Origin: Pseudomonadota bacterium | Lineage (GTDB): Bacteria; Desulfobacterota; Desulfobacteria; Desulfobacterales; Desulfolunaceae | NCBI GenBank assembly: GCA_018818835.1 | Contig: JAHIRD010000109.1 | Span: 1 to 64,000 of the forward strand | Reading direction: 5' to 3' | DNA length: 64,000 bases | In this document: positions 18,808 through 29,004 of the stretch, piece by piece | Numbering within the stretch: position 1 is the stretch's first letter | Layout of the letters: every line of letters starts with the position of its first letter | The notes under the pieces: generated by a model | The model's database searches: none | What the model saw: only the letters and a program-made list of their open reading frames with translations | Told to the model about the DNA's origin: nothing | Translations under genes and position numbers: made by a program

Positions 18808-20662
18808 CTTTCGGCGTATCCTCCGTGGGAATGGTTTCTTCGACTTCGTGTTTTATTGAAGGCAGCTTGATTCCGGGTCTCATGGACAGGATCAGGTGAT
18901 CCAGCTCTGCACCCATAATGGTTTCCTTCTCAAGAAGAAGCTCGGTCAGTTTGTGAAGAATATCCACATTTTCCGTAAGAATCTGTTTGGCGGTTGCGTA
19001 ACTGTTTGAAATAAAATCTGAGACTTCCTGGTCAATCAGTTTCGCTGTATCTTCGGAATAATCCCGGTGCTGGGAAATTTCACGGCCGAGAAAGACCTGA
19101 TCGTTACTCAGGGAATAGCACAGTGGACCCAGTTTCTCACTCATACCCCAGTCTCGGATCATTTTATTGGCCAGCTCCGTTGCTTTTTTGATGTCGTTGG
19201 ATGCTCCGGTGCTCAGCCGTTTATAGATGATCTCTTCTGCGACACGCCCCCCCAGGAGGATGGACAGTCGATTTAAAAGTTGTTCCTTGAAGCTGAAATC
19301 CCGTTCTTCGGGTAAGAACCATGTCATACCTGCGGCTCTGCCCCTGGGGATGATGGTGATTTTGTTGACCGAATCGGTATCGGCCAGGAATCGAGCCACA
19401 ATGGCGTGGCCCCCTTCATGGTAGGCCGTGTTTTTTCGATCTTCTTCACGAACCACTTTGGATTTGCGTTCAAGGCCCATGTATACTTTGTCCTTGGCGT
19501 CATCAAAATCTATCATGCGGACTTTTTCCTGGTCACGTTTGGCAGCCAGGAGAGCTGCTTCGTTGACCATGTTTTCCAGGTCCGCCCCAGAGAACCCGGG
19601 CGTTCCTTTGGCCAGGGTCAGCACATCCACATCCGTGTCCAGGGGTGTTTTTTTCATGTGGACGCGCAAAATTCCTTCTCGGCCTTTGATATCCGGAAGG
19701 TCCACGACCACCTGACGGTCAAATCGACCGGGTCGAAGCAGGGCAGGGTCAAGAACATCCGGGCGGTTTGTGGCTGAGATGAGGATGACTCCTTCGTTGC
19801 TCTCAAAACCATCCATCTCAACAAGCAGCTGGTTGAGGGTCTGTTCACGCTCGTCGTGCCCTCCACCTAAGCCAGCGCCCCGTTGGCGGCCCACAGCATC
19901 AATTTCATCAATGAACACGATGCAGGGCGCATTTTTCTTGGCCTGGGCAAAAAGATCCCTGACTCTGGATGCCCCCACACCCACGAACATTTCAACAAAA
20001 TCAGATCCACTGATGGTGAAGAAGGGGACTTCCGCTTCGCCTGCTATGGCCCTGGCAAGTAAGGTTTTACCGGTTCCGGGGGAGCCCACGAGGAGAACAC
20101 CCTTGGGGATACGACCCCCCAGCCGGGTGAATTTTTTTGGCTCACGAAGAAACTCAACAATTTCGGCAAGCTCTTCCTTGGCTTCTTCCACTCCGGCCAC
20201 ATCCTCAAAGGTAACCCGACCCTTGTCATCGGACAACAGACGAGCCCTGCTTTTACCGAAGGACATGGCTTTCCCCCCGCCTCCGCTCTGCATCTGGCGC
20301 ATGAAAAAAATCCATACACCAATGAGGATGATCATGGGCAGCCAGGAAACAATTATTTCAAACCAGGGGGATTCGGAGGGTGGTTTGGCTTCTATTTCAA
20401 TACCGTGGCCGTTCAAGATCTTGATCAACTCAGGATCATCCGGGGCATAGACCCTGTATCGATTCTGACTTGTATCTGTCACATGCAGGTTTTTGTCCTG
20501 CATGGTCACCTTGATAACCTCATCCTTTTGGATTTTAGTTAGAAATTCTGTATAATTGATAGGCTTTTCAATGCCCTGGGCAGGGTTGAAAATCTGGTAA
20601 AGCACAATCATCATCAGAATGATGACAATCCATAGGGAGAGATTTTTATAAAAGGGATTCAA
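18800..20662 (-). CDS. ftsH: Membrane-bound AAA+ zinc protease FtsH
   Basis: I chose the TTG at 20662 because AGGAGG lies nine nt upstream and the protein then begins [11 protein letters not shown], as in many FtsH. The 620-residue product has two membrane segments (about 8-25 and 100-120), Walker A GSPGTGKT, Walker [12 protein letters not shown], the SRH region [20 protein letters not shown], and the zinc site HEGGH. It degrades misfolded membrane proteins and regulators using ATP. The order tilS-ftsH-folP is conserved in many bacteria. A longer reading from an ATG at 20698 is possible but lacks a Shine-Dalgarno. Confidence 0.95.
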   Translation of the reverse strand: MNPFYKNLSLWIVIILMMIVLYQIFNPAQGIEKPINYTEFLTKIQKDEVIKVTMQDKNLHVTDTSQNRYRVYAPDDPELIKILNGHGIEIEAKPPSESPWFEIIVSWLPMIILIGVWIFFMRQMQSGGGGKAMSFGKSRARLLSDDKGRVTFEDVAGVEEAKEELAEIVEFLREPKKFTRLGGRIPKGVLLVGSPGTGKTLLARAIAGEAEVPFFTISGSDFVEMFVGVGASRVRDLFAQAKKNAPCIVFIDEIDAVGRQRGAGLGGGHDEREQTLNQLLVEMDGFESNEGVILISATNRPDVLDPALLRPGRFDRQVVVDLPDIKGREGILRVHMKKTPLDTDVDVLTLAKGTPGFSGADLENMVNEAALLAAKRDQEKVRMIDFDDAKDKVYMGLERKSKVVREEDRKNTAYHEGGHAIVARFLADTDSVNKITIIPRGRAAGMTWFLPEERDFSFKEQLLNRLSILLGGRVAEEIIYKRLSTGASNDIKKATELANKMIRDWGMSEKLGPLCYSLSNDQVFLGREISQHRDYSEDTAKLIDQEVSDFISNSYATAKQILTENVDILHKLTELLLEKETIMGAELDHLILSMRPGIKLPSIKHEVEETIPTEDTPKDE

Positions 20663-20805
20663 CGGGCTGCACCTCCTGAATGATTTGAAATCAACCATGC
20701 AAGGTCTATGGTTCTTTAGAAATATAAACGATAGGGTTTGAAATTAAAGACGTCTTACCCCATCTGCGGAAAAACCGATTATATCATATTAATCATCATT
20801 GTGTG

Positions 20806-22272
20806 TTAAGCAAGTAAAAGTTCTATTTTCAAAACTTTTTTTGTGTCCGGTCCGAGACGGTATGCCCCATCAATACGATGACCGCAAACCCAGACGATAT
20901 GCTCACCGGAAATAAGAACAGGGCAATGTTTTCTGTTTTCCGGGGGGACTTTCATACTGTTAAAAAACCGTGAGACCTTTCGGTGTCCAGGCATGCCCAG
21001 GGGCATGAAACGGTCTCCGGGCCTATGATTTCTAAGGGATAGGGGAAAGCTGAGTTTATCCATATCCAGAAAGGCCGTGTCAGGTCCGGTGTGGCCCAAG
21101 TCTCTGGGAGCAGGGCTGTGTGATTCGGAAAATGTGAAAGAAAGATTCGCTTCCGGGATGTGAACCAAAAGGGGCTGATCCGAGGGCTTTTCCACAGAAT
21201 AATCAAAGTCCGACACGGTGGGTGGCACTTCAAAGGGCGGACAGTGCCTTAAGGAACGCGCTTCCCTGCAAAAGACAAGGGTGTCTCCCTCCCTTTGGAC
21301 CCGTATCCGGTCGGGAAGATCCAGACTGCATCTGCTTTTTTCCGACCGGATTAAGCGGACAGCCGATTCCACATGGATCAGGCCGATGCGCCTTAAGTCA
21401 CCTTTGATCAGGGCGATGGATTTTCGGATGATTCGCCTTTGGGCTGATACATGAAGTTCGCCAAGTTCCGGTAGGGCCAGGGTAAGGTTTTTGTCATTTT
21501 TTTGTATGACCAGTCCTTTAAACAACGTGTCGATAAGGCTGTTCATCCATGCGTCATCATCTCTGATAATCCGGGCGGTACGGCTTAGCACCCGACTGAA
21601 GCCCTTCTGGTAATGACACTCGATTAATGGTAAAAGTTCCAGACGGATTCTGTTTCTCAAAAAAGTCCGGTCTGCATTGGAACTGTCTTCACGGAAGGTC
21701 AGGCCCTCCTGGGTCAGGTAATCGAGAATGTCCGAACGTGTGCAATCAAGAAAGGGCCGGATTAGGCGCCCATCCATGGCCAGGGTATCCATTCCCCCCA
21801 GGCCCGAGGGGCCGCTTCCCCGCATGAGGTTCATCACGAGCAGCTCGGCATTGTCATCTGCGTGGTGTGCTGTTAAGATTTTGGAATACCCGTGTGCGTC
21901 AGCCGTTTCAAACAGAAAGTCATAGCGAACCTGGCGGGCTGCCTCTTCAAGGGACAGCCGCTTTTTTTTTCTGTGGGCCTCAACATCACGGAATCCACTA
22001 TGGCAGACAAGGTCCATGGCCTTGGCCAGATTTTCAACAAAGGCGCAATCACGGTCCGATTCAAGCCCCCTTAATCCATGATTTAAGTGGCAGACGGCCA
22101 GGCTGAAATGATATGGTTTCCGGAGTTGGTTAAAAAGGTGAAGCAGTGCCACGGAATCGGCCCCACCGGACACGGCGATCAAGAGTGCATCTCCGGAGCA
22201 GAGCCATCGGGTATTATCAATACCATGGAGCACATGGCTAAGAAGACCTGGCTTGAACGGTGGGTTGGCCAT
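20806..22272 (-). CDS. tilS: tRNA(Ile)-lysidine synthase
   Basis: The product is 488 residues from the ATG at 22272; an in-frame ATG at 22335 would add 21 residues, and neither has a clear Shine-Dalgarno. The PP-loop reads LIAVSGGADSVALLHLF, followed by CHLNHGLRGLESDRDCAFV and LTAHHADDNAELLVMNLMRG. The C-terminal half holds the TilS substrate-binding and C-terminal domains (NHRPGDRFMPLGMPGHRKVS). TilS converts the CAU-anticodon cytidine of tRNA-Ile2 to lysidine. It is followed by ftsH on the same strand. Confidence 0.92.
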   Translation of the reverse strand: MANPPFKPGLLSHVLHGIDNTRWLCSGDALLIAVSGGADSVALLHLFNQLRKPYHFSLAVCHLNHGLRGLESDRDCAFVENLAKAMDLVCHSGFRDVEAHRKKKRLSLEEAARQVRYDFLFETADAHGYSKILTAHHADDNAELLVMNLMRGSGPSGLGGMDTLAMDGRLIRPFLDCTRSDILDYLTQEGLTFREDSSNADRTFLRNRIRLELLPLIECHYQKGFSRVLSRTARIIRDDDAWMNSLIDTLFKGLVIQKNDKNLTLALPELGELHVSAQRRIIRKSIALIKGDLRRIGLIHVESAVRLIRSEKSRCSLDLPDRIRVQREGDTLVFCREARSLRHCPPFEVPPTVSDFDYSVEKPSDQPLLVHIPEANLSFTFSESHSPAPRDLGHTGPDTAFLDMDKLSFPLSLRNHRPGDRFMPLGMPGHRKVSRFFNSMKVPPENRKHCPVLISGEHIVWVCGHRIDGAYRLGPDTKKVLKIELLLA

Positions 22273-22424
22273 AGATACATTTTCACAGAGATTAATGGTT
22301 TTTATTTTACCGGCCACAGCCGGAAGTACAAACATGCGCCATGCATTTATTTTGGAATATCCGTCATCGTGACGGTCATTGTGACGCGTGACGGATGATC
22401 ATATCATGACTTTTTCTTTTTTTC

Positions 22425-22453
22425 TTGATAAAATCATTGTTTAAGTCTATAAA
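22425..22453 (+). promoter_or_regulatory. Sigma70 promoter of the SRP RNA gene
   Basis: TTGATA (22425-22430) and TATAAA (22448-22453) are separated by exactly 17 nt and lie seven nt before the start of the SRP RNA helix. Confidence 0.75.
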
Positions 22454-22460
22454 ATGTTCG

Positions 22461-22600
22461 CCTGGCCGTGCTGATACGCTTTCCGGCCGCCGCGCAACAG
22501 ACACACCCGAACTTTGTCAGGTCCGGAAGGAAGCAGCAATAAGGGAGGTTGACTGTGTCGTGGATCGATCCCGGTTAGCGTCAGTGCGGTCAGGTTTTTT
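22461..22600 (+). ncRNA. ffs: Signal recognition particle RNA (4.5S type)
   Basis: The apical domain carries the invariant GGTCCGGAAGGAAGCAGC. The outer helix pairs CCTGGCCGTGCTGA (22461 onward) with TCAGTGCGGTCAGG near 22581-22594, with wobble pairs, and CGGTTAGCG with CGCTTTCCG. A run of T (22595-22603) forms the terminator. The RNA assembles with Ffh to target membrane proteins. It lies between divergent tilS and grpE, with its own promoter. Confidence 0.93.
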
Positions 22601-22775
22601 TTTATTTCCAACTTCCCCCTTCTTGACATCGTTTCAATCGGTATTACTTTCTTACACAAAATCACATTGCTGTCAGGCCTTTGCAATGTTTTCCATATGA
22701 TTACATATATTTTTGATGCATTGGACATCATCAATCTTAATGACGCAATTTTAAACGGTATTGCAGGAGTTATCA

Positions 22776-23444
22776 TTGGCAAAGAAACAGGAAAAGGTTC
22801 AGGAGAAAGACCTGGCCAGAGAAATGGACGAGCATGCTCCGGACTATACGGTCACTGCTGATACTACGGAAAATGAACCCGGAGAAAACGCACAAGAGCT
22901 CGAGGATATTGATCCTTTGATGGCACTTGAAATCAGAGCCCAGCAGGCAGAGGACGCTGCATCCCAGGCCCGTGAAAGACTGCTCAGGGCATCTGCAGAA
23001 TACGAGAACTACAAAAAACGTGCCCAGCGTGAAGTCGAAGAATTCAGGAAATTTGCCAATGAAACACTGATCAAGGAATTGTTACCGGTGATTGACAATC
23101 TGGAACGGGCCGTGGAATCCTCCGGAACAGATAAAAATTCCAACAAAGGAATTATTGAAGGTGTGGAAATGACCCTCCGGGAAATTTACAAAGTTCTGGA
23201 ACGGTTCAATCTGAAAGCCCTGGAGTCCGAGGGACAGATCTTTGATCCCAATTTCCATCAGGCCGTTTTCCAGGAGGAGACATCCGATCACCCTGAACAT
23301 ACCGTTTTGAAAGAAATGCAGAAAGGATATATTCTCCATGACCGGCTGATCCGTCCGGCCATGGTTGTGGTGGCCAAATCACTGAATAAGGATAATGAGA
23401 GTCAGGCATCTGCTCAGGAATCTGCTGATCAAGCTGACGAATAA
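22776..23444 (+). CDS. grpE: GrpE nucleotide exchange factor
   Basis: The likely start is a TTG at 22776 with AGGAG six nt before, giving 222 residues beginning MAKKQEKVQEK. A TTG 15 nt earlier would add five residues. An acidic disordered N-terminus (1-50) precedes a coiled coil (about 55-100) and then the GrpE core: ENYKKRAQREVEEFRKFANE, LLPVIDNLERAVES, and the C-terminal YILHDRLIRPAMVVVAKS. GrpE releases ADP from DnaK. It is followed 72 bp later by dnaK. TTGACA at 22623-22628 may mark the -35 region of its promoter. Confidence 0.93.
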   Translation: MAKKQEKVQEKDLAREMDEHAPDYTVTADTTENEPGENAQELEDIDPLMALEIRAQQAEDAASQARERLLRASAEYENYKKRAQREVEEFRKFANETLIKELLPVIDNLERAVESSGTDKNSNKGIIEGVEMTLREIYKVLERFNLKALESEGQIFDPNFHQAVFQEETSDHPEHTVLKEMQKGYILHDRLIRPAMVVVAKSLNKDNESQASAQESADQADE

Positions 23445-23516
23445 CAATAATTTTACGGAATACTAATATAATTAACGCAGCCTGTCTCGATGGTTGAACA
23501 GGCAGGGAGGATGAAC

Positions 23517-25439
23517 ATGGGCAAGGTAATAGGAATTGATTTGGGCACGACCAATTCATGCGTCGCCATTATGGAAGGAGGCGATGCAAAGGTTATCACA
23601 AACCAGGAAGGCGGCAGAACCACACCATCCATTGTGGCAATTTCGGAAAGCGGAGAACGTCTTGTGGGCCAGATTGCCAAACGCCAGGCCATCACAAATC
23701 CGGAAAATACGGTATACGGAGTCAAACGATTGATCGGCCGAAAATTCGATTCCAAAGAAGTCCAGGGTGATATCAAGATTCTTCCTTTTAAAATCCAGAA
23801 AGCCGATAATGGTGATGTGCGCGTTAACATCCGCGGCAAAGCTCACAGTCCGGCTGAAATTTCTTCATTTATTCTCGCAAACATCAAGAAAACAGCGGAA
23901 GCCTATCTGGGAGAAGACGTGACCGATGCCGTGATTACCGTTCCCGCCTACTTCAACGACAGCCAACGGCAGGCCACCAAGGACGCGGGTAAAATTGCGG
24001 GACTTAACGTTCTGCGAATTATCAACGAGCCGACAGCCGCATCACTGGCCTATGGTCTGGACAAGAAAGCCGAAGAAAAAATTGTCGTGTTTGACCTGGG
24101 CGGCGGTACCTTTGACGTCTCGGTGCTTGAAATCGGCGAAGGTGTCTTTGAGGTGAAATCCACCAATGGAGACACCCATCTGGGCGGCGAGGACTTTGAC
24201 ATGCGGGTCATTGATTATCTGGCCTCGGAATTCAAAAAAGACCAGGGCATTGACCTCAGAAGTGATAAAATGGCCTTGCAGCGCCTGAAAGAAGGGGCGG
24301 AAAAAGCCAAAATGGAATTATCCACAGCCCTTGAAACCGACATCAATCTTCCGTTTATCACTGCGGATGCTAGCGGTCCCAAACATTTGAACATTAAACT
24401 GAGCCGGGCCAAACTCGAATCTCTTGTGGCAGATCTTCTGGACAAGATGACGTTGCCCTGTACCACGGCTTTGAAGGATGCGGGTTTGTCAGCAAGTGAT
24501 CTTGATGAGGTGATTCTTGTGGGCGGTATGACACGTATGCCTGCTGTTCAGGATCGGGTCAAGAAAATTTTCGGTAAGGAGCCCCATAAAGGCGTGAACC
24601 CGGATGAGGTTGTAGCGCTGGGTGCCGCCATCCAGGGCGGTGTTCTCAAAGGCGAGGTGAACGATGTGCTTCTTCTTGATGTCACACCCCTTTCACTGGG
24701 TATTGAGACCCTGGGTGGTGTAATGACCAAGCTCATTGAAAAGAACACCACCATCCCCACACGGAAAAGTCAGATTTTTTCCACGGCGGCTGACAGCCAG
24801 CCCGCTGTGTCCATCCATGTTCTTCAAGGTGAACGCGAAATGGTTGCCGGCAACAAGACGTTGGGCCGGTTCGACCTTGCAGATATTCCTCCGGCTCCCC
24901 GGGGTGTCCCCCAGATTGAAGTGACCTTTGATATTGACTCAAACGGTATCGTCCATGTTTCAGCCAAGGACAAGGCCACCAATAAAGAACAATCCATCAG
25001 GATCACCAGTGACAGCGGCCTGACCGATGAAGAAGTTCAGAAAATGGTCAAGGACGCCGAACTCCATGCCGAAGAGGATAAGAAACTGCGGGCACTGGTG
25101 GATGCTAAGAATACGGCCGACTCCTTGATATACCAGACTGAAAAAGCCCTGAAAGACGTGGGTGAGACCGTGGATGCCGACACCAAATCCAAAGTGGAAA
25201 GTGCCATTACCGCTCTGAAATCAGCCATGGAAACAAGCGATGTTGAAAACATCCAAAAACTTACCCAGGAACTCACGGAAGCCTCCCATAAGGTTGCCGA
25301 AGCCGCTTACCAGAAAGCGGCCCAGGACGGACAGGCTGGCGGCGCAGGCCCCGAAGGTGATGCTGGTGCAACAGCCCAGGCCGCTGATGATGATGTGGTG
25401 GATGCTGATTTTGAAGAAGTCAAAGAAGAAGAAAAATAA
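23517..25439 (+). CDS. dnaK: Chaperone DnaK (Hsp70)
   Basis: The ATG at 23517 is preceded by GGGAGG, and the protein begins [14 protein letters not shown]. The 640 residues match the family. ATPase motifs are [36 protein letters not shown] and [14 protein letters not shown]. The substrate domain includes [17 protein letters not shown], and the C-terminal tail is Gly/Ala-rich and ends in an acidic [17 protein letters not shown]. It folds client proteins with GrpE and DnaJ; no dnaJ follows here. A terminator lies 21 bp downstream. Confidence 0.97.
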   Translation: MGKVIGIDLGTTNSCVAIMEGGDAKVITNQEGGRTTPSIVAISESGERLVGQIAKRQAITNPENTVYGVKRLIGRKFDSKEVQGDIKILPFKIQKADNGDVRVNIRGKAHSPAEISSFILANIKKTAEAYLGEDVTDAVITVPAYFNDSQRQATKDAGKIAGLNVLRIINEPTAASLAYGLDKKAEEKIVVFDLGGGTFDVSVLEIGEGVFEVKSTNGDTHLGGEDFDMRVIDYLASEFKKDQGIDLRSDKMALQRLKEGAEKAKMELSTALETDINLPFITADASGPKHLNIKLSRAKLESLVADLLDKMTLPCTTALKDAGLSASDLDEVILVGGMTRMPAVQDRVKKIFGKEPHKGVNPDEVVALGAAIQGGVLKGEVNDVLLLDVTPLSLGIETLGGVMTKLIEKNTTIPTRKSQIFSTAADSQPAVSIHVLQGEREMVAGNKTLGRFDLADIPPAPRGVPQIEVTFDIDSNGIVHVSAKDKATNKEQSIRITSDSGLTDEEVQKMVKDAELHAEEDKKLRALVDAKNTADSLIYQTEKALKDVGETVDADTKSKVESAITALKSAMETSDVENIQKLTQELTEASHKVAEAAYQKAAQDGQAGGAGPEGDAGATAQAADDDVVDADFEEVKEEEK

Positions 25440-25460
25440 TTCTTTTTGATTTTATTTATA

Positions 25461-25494
25461 AGTCCGCTGTTTCAAAAAACAGCGGACTTTTTTA
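25461..25494 (+). terminator. Rho-independent terminator after dnaK
   Basis: AGTCCGCTGTTT and AAACAGCGGACT form a 12-bp stem with a four-base loop, followed by T5-6. Confidence 0.93.
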
Positions 25495-25504
25495 TTGCTG
25501 ATGT

Positions 25505-25697
25505 GGACAGTGGACTTGGTGGACGATGTGGACCCAGTGGACTGTGGACGAAGTGGACCGTCCACCAAGTCCACCGTCCACCAAGTCCACCGTCCACCAA
25601 GTCCACCGTCCACCAAGTCCACCGTCCACCAAGTCCACCGTCCACCAAGTCCACCGTCCACCAAGTCCACCCTGTCCACCAAGTCCACTGTCCACCC
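25505..25697. repeat. GTCCACC(AA) tandem array with inverted flank
   Basis: Seven perfect 16-bp units GTCCACCAAGTCCACC fill 25560-25671. Degenerate copies continue to about 25697. The left part (25505-25556) carries the same word in the opposite orientation (GTGGACTTGGTGGAC, GTGGAC repeats). Each unit itself holds GTCCACC twice. The whole can fold into many alternative hairpins. Open frames crossing it encode repetitive Pro/Ser/Thr text and have no Shine-Dalgarno, so they are not genes. It fills the 348-bp gap between dnaK and tatD along with the terminator. Confidence 0.92.
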
Positions 25698-25787
25698 AAA
25701 TAAAAAAAATAATCCAATCTTGAGATAAACAAAATAAATCTGTATAAATTCCAAACGCTGTAATGAACCCAATATGGACTAAACCCA

Positions 25788-26594
25788 ATGAAACTGTTTG
25801 ATGTACATACCCATATCCAGGACGACAGAGTCCGGGATATTCGAGCGGCGATCATGGCGCGGGCCATGGCCGCCGGCGTGGACAGGATCATGGTCTGCGG
25901 ACTCCATGAACAGGACTGGGATCAGGTTCTTGCCATGGCCCATGACCATGACTGCCTAGTGCCTAGTCTGGGCATTCACCCCTGGTTTATCCAAGGACGC
26001 AGTGTTTCGTGGGCAGAGGTGCTTAGAAAGAAACTTGAGACCCATGGGGCTGCTGTGGGTGAAATTGGGCTTGACCGCATGATTCCGGATAGAGACGATC
26101 AGGACCAGGAACAGGTTTTTGTCACACAGCTCAATATCGCACGGGACCTTGGCAGGCCCGTGAATATCCATTGCCGGAGCGCCTGGGGCCGCATGGCGGA
26201 CATTTTAAAAGAAAGGGGTGGCCTCCCCCAGGGGGGGATTATTCATTCCTGGTCAGGATCCGCTGACATGGTCCGGGTCTTTGAGGGTTTTGGGGCCTCA
26301 ATTTCATTTTCGGGTTCGGTGACCCGGCCAGACAATAAAAAAGTGAGAAAGGCTGTATGCTCCGTGTCCCGGGACCGACTGGTCCTTGAGACGGACAGTC
26401 CTGATATTCTCCCCACAGGAGTGAATGCCATGCTCAACGAACCGGCCTTTGTGAGAGTCGTTCTTGAATCCGTTGCCTTTTTAAGACATGAGAGCGTGGA
26501 TGAGGTGGCGGCCTATACCTACGACAATGCCATGCGGATATTTTCAGCCTGTGAAAATGTCCATGCTCCAAAGGAACTTCATGGAATGGAATAA
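25788..26594 (+). CDS. TatD-family metal-dependent hydrolase
   Basis: A protein of 268 residues. The metal site appears in LFDVHTHIQDD near the N-terminus, then AVGEIGLDRM, then VNIHCRSAWG and IIHSWSGSADM, and LETDSPDILPTG near the C-terminus. These are TatD/YcfH signatures; family members are Mg-dependent DNases or tRNA/D-amino-acid processing enzymes. The C-terminus overlaps the next gene by 14 bp, so it is the first gene of a four-gene coupled operon. Exact substrate cannot be read from the sequence. Confidence 0.87.
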   Translation: MKLFDVHTHIQDDRVRDIRAAIMARAMAAGVDRIMVCGLHEQDWDQVLAMAHDHDCLVPSLGIHPWFIQGRSVSWAEVLRKKLETHGAAVGEIGLDRMIPDRDDQDQEQVFVTQLNIARDLGRPVNIHCRSAWGRMADILKERGGLPQGGIIHSWSGSADMVRVFEGFGASISFSGSVTRPDNKKVRKAVCSVSRDRLVLETDSPDILPTGVNAMLNEPAFVRVVLESVAFLRHESVDEVAAYTYDNAMRIFSACENVHAPKELHGME

Positions 26595-27315
26595 CAGGAC
26601 ACACCTTTTGATCGGTGAGGAAAACGTCGGAATTTTGTCCCGTGCCCATGTAGCCATCTGCGGCATGGGTGCCGTGGGCTCCTTTGCCGTGGAGGCGCTG
26701 GCCAGGGCCGGTGTGGGACACCTGAGGCTTGTGGATTACGACCACGTTCATCCCAGCAACATCAACCGGCAGTTATTTGCCCTGACATCAACCCAGGGTA
26801 TGAAAAAAACAGAGGTGGCCCGAATTCGAGTTAAGGACATTAATCCCTTATGCCATGTTGAGATCCTGGATACCTATATTGATGAGACAACCAACCCCAG
26901 AATCATGGAGGGACAGGTCGATGTGATGATTGATGCCATTGACAGTCTGACCCCCAAGATTTTTTTGATCGCTAATGCCTTTCGAGCCGGAATCCCGGTG
27001 ATTTCAAGTATGGGGGCTGCCGGCCGAATGGATGCCAATGCCATCACCACAGGCGATTTATCCGAAACCCATACCTGCCCGTTGGCCCGTTTTGTCCGGC
27101 GCAGACTTCACAGGCAGGGAATTTTCAGCGGCATACGCTGCATTTTTTCAACGGAAATGCCCATGAAAAAGAAAAAGGAAGACAAGGAACCCCACGACGG
27201 CAAGAGGCAAGCCCCTGTTCTGGGAAGCATCTCCTATGTGACAGCCATTTACGGCCTCAAAGCGGCCTATGAAGCCATCGATTGTCTGCTCAAGCAAAAA
27301 GGGGGCTGCCCATGA
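26581..27315 (+). CDS. E1-like ThiF/TcdA-family adenylating enzyme
   Basis: The ATG at 26581 follows AAAGGA and gives 244 residues starting MEWNNRTHLLIGEENV, as in TcdA. An upstream in-frame ATG at 26563 is less likely. The nucleotide-binding loop is ICGMGAVGSFAVEALARAGV, followed by LVDYDHVHPSNINRQLFA and VDVMIDAIDSLTPKIFLIAN. The C-terminus contains GSISYVTAIYGLKAAYEAI. TcdA cyclises the t6A modification of tRNA (ct6A37). Other ThiF-type enzymes activate sulfur carriers. The length and start favour TcdA, but its place before a tungsten AOR gene leaves a cofactor-related role open. It overlaps both neighbours. Confidence 0.82.
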   Translation: MEWNNRTHLLIGEENVGILSRAHVAICGMGAVGSFAVEALARAGVGHLRLVDYDHVHPSNINRQLFALTSTQGMKKTEVARIRVKDINPLCHVEILDTYIDETTNPRIMEGQVDVMIDAIDSLTPKIFLIANAFRAGIPVISSMGAAGRMDANAITTGDLSETHTCPLARFVRRRLHRQGIFSGIRCIFSTEMPMKKKKEDKEPHDGKRQAPVLGSISYVTAIYGLKAAYEAIDCLLKQKGGCP

Positions 27316-29003
27316 ACGGATGGTGCGGGAACATACTGATCGTTGATCTTGACACCAAGCGCTGGGCCATGGATCATCCTGACCCTGAGATCTATCGGAC
27401 CTATATCGGGGGTCGCGGGCTTGCGGGTTTTTATTTGAAAGACCATATCACCCGAAACTACGATGATCCGGCCATGCCCCTTCTTTTTTTTACCGGGCCC
27501 CTTGTGAATACGTCCTCACCCACGTCGGGCAGAATGGCGGTGATGAGCCGATCCCCCCTGACCGGAACCGTGGGGGATTCCTCGGTGGGCGGGAGTCTGG
27601 GGACGAACTTAAAAAAGGCAGGTCTCGATGGCCTGGTGATCCGGGGGAAAAGCACCGACCTCTGCGGTATAGAGATTTCGGAGGATGGGGTTCGTATCAC
27701 CGATGCAAGGCATTTGAAAGGAAAAGGCGCGGGCGAAACCTTTTCCCTGTTGCCTGCCAAGGCCTCAGCTGCAGTGATCGGGCCTGCCGCAGAAAACGGG
27801 GTGCTTTTTTCAAGCATCATTGTGGATGGGCATTTTGCGGCCGGGCGGAACGGCATCGGCCTGGTGATGGCCGCAAAGAATCTCAAATACATCAGTGTCA
27901 AGGGCAAGGGCAGAACACCGGTTCATGACCCGGAAAAGCTGCTCAAAGCCCGGGAGGAAATTTATCGGCTTGTGTCGGCATCCCCTGCACTTTCAGGGTC
28001 CTTTGGGATTTCCAAATTCGGAACCGGGGCCTTGTATGATCTGATGGATGCCCGGAGGATGATGCCCACGGATAATTTTCGAAAAACGAGGTTTGAACAC
28101 GCCCCATCCATGAATGCCGCCGCCTATAAAAAGGCTTACGCACCGAAAAGCAAGGGGTGCAGGGGCTGTCATATCCAGTGCAAGAAGGTGGCCAAAGACG
28201 GCCGGGGGATCCCGGAGTTTGAAACCATGTCCCATTTCAGCGCCCTTTTATCAAATACGGATATGGACTGTGTGATGGAGGCCAATAGGATCTGTAATGA
28301 CATGGGCATGGATACCATTTCGGCGGCGGCAACCCTTTCCTGCTACGGGGAGATTCAAAATAAAACCCTGGAACCCCATGAGATTCTCGGCCTTCTGACA
28401 GATATCGGACAGGGACGCGATGAAGGCGCACTTTTGGGTCGGGGATCGGCCCGCTATGCAAAGGATATGGGCAAACCCGAGGCATCCATCAGCGTGAAAT
28501 CCCAGGAATTATCAGCCTATGACCCCCGGGGTGCCCTGGGCATGGCCCTGTCCTTTGCCCTGTCCACACGGGGGGCCTGTCATCTGAGGGCCTATCCCAT
28601 TTCCCATGAAATCCTGAGAAAACCCGTGGCCACCGACAGATTTTCATTTTTGGGCAAGGCGCGGATCATTAAAATCAGTGAGGATGCAAATGCCATGGCC
28701 GATTCCCTGACCGCCTGTAAATTCATTTTTTTCGCCGCAACCCTGGAAGAATATGCCAAGGTCTATGAGGCGGTGACCGGCCATGGGATATCGGGTCAGG
28801 ATCTGTTGAAAATCGGAGATGCCGTTTGTAAAAATGAACGTGACATGAACAGGGCCAATGGTTTTACACACAAGGATGACGATCTTCCGGAACGATTTTT
28901 TAAAGAGCCGGGGTCCTCTGAACAGAGCCTGTCCATCAAACCCATTGACCGCGAGGCCTTTTTAAAGGCCCGTGGGGCCTATTATAAAATCCGGGGGGAA
29001 TAA
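27312..29003 (+). CDS. Tungsten aldehyde:ferredoxin oxidoreductase family enzyme
   Basis: The start at 27312 overlaps the previous stop by four bases (ATGA). The 563-residue product has the N-terminal AOR domain (GNILIVDLDTKRW, then YIGGRGLAGFYLKDH, then TGPLVNTSSPTSGRMAVMSRSPLTG), the pterin-binding GTVGDSSVGGSLGTNLKKAG region, and the Fe4S4 ligands Cys283, Cys286 and Cys290 (CRGCHIQC) with a later Cys in SLTACKF. AOR enzymes oxidise aldehydes to acids with ferredoxin in the cytosol; some relatives serve in aromatic metabolism. The companion class II aldolase-like gene begins two bases after its stop. Confidence 0.88.
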   Translation: MNGWCGNILIVDLDTKRWAMDHPDPEIYRTYIGGRGLAGFYLKDHITRNYDDPAMPLLFFTGPLVNTSSPTSGRMAVMSRSPLTGTVGDSSVGGSLGTNLKKAGLDGLVIRGKSTDLCGIEISEDGVRITDARHLKGKGAGETFSLLPAKASAAVIGPAAENGVLFSSIIVDGHFAAGRNGIGLVMAAKNLKYISVKGKGRTPVHDPEKLLKAREEIYRLVSASPALSGSFGISKFGTGALYDLMDARRMMPTDNFRKTRFEHAPSMNAAAYKKAYAPKSKGCRGCHIQCKKVAKDGRGIPEFETMSHFSALLSNTDMDCVMEANRICNDMGMDTISAAATLSCYGEIQNKTLEPHEILGLLTDIGQGRDEGALLGRGSARYAKDMGKPEASISVKSQELSAYDPRGALGMALSFALSTRGACHLRAYPISHEILRKPVATDRFSFLGKARIIKISEDANAMADSLTACKFIFFAATLEEYAKVYEAVTGHGISGQDLLKIGDAVCKNERDMNRANGFTHKDDDLPERFFKEPGSSEQSLSIKPIDREAFLKARGAYYKIRGE

Positions 29004-29004
29004 G

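Noticed and set aside
25560-25671. Possible CRISPR array
   Set aside because: Units are directly adjacent with no spacers, and there are no cas genes.
25446-25703. Pro/Ser/Thr-rich open frames over the GTCCACC array
   Set aside because: They follow from the 16-bp repeat, occur in several frames and on both strands, and lack a Shine-Dalgarno.
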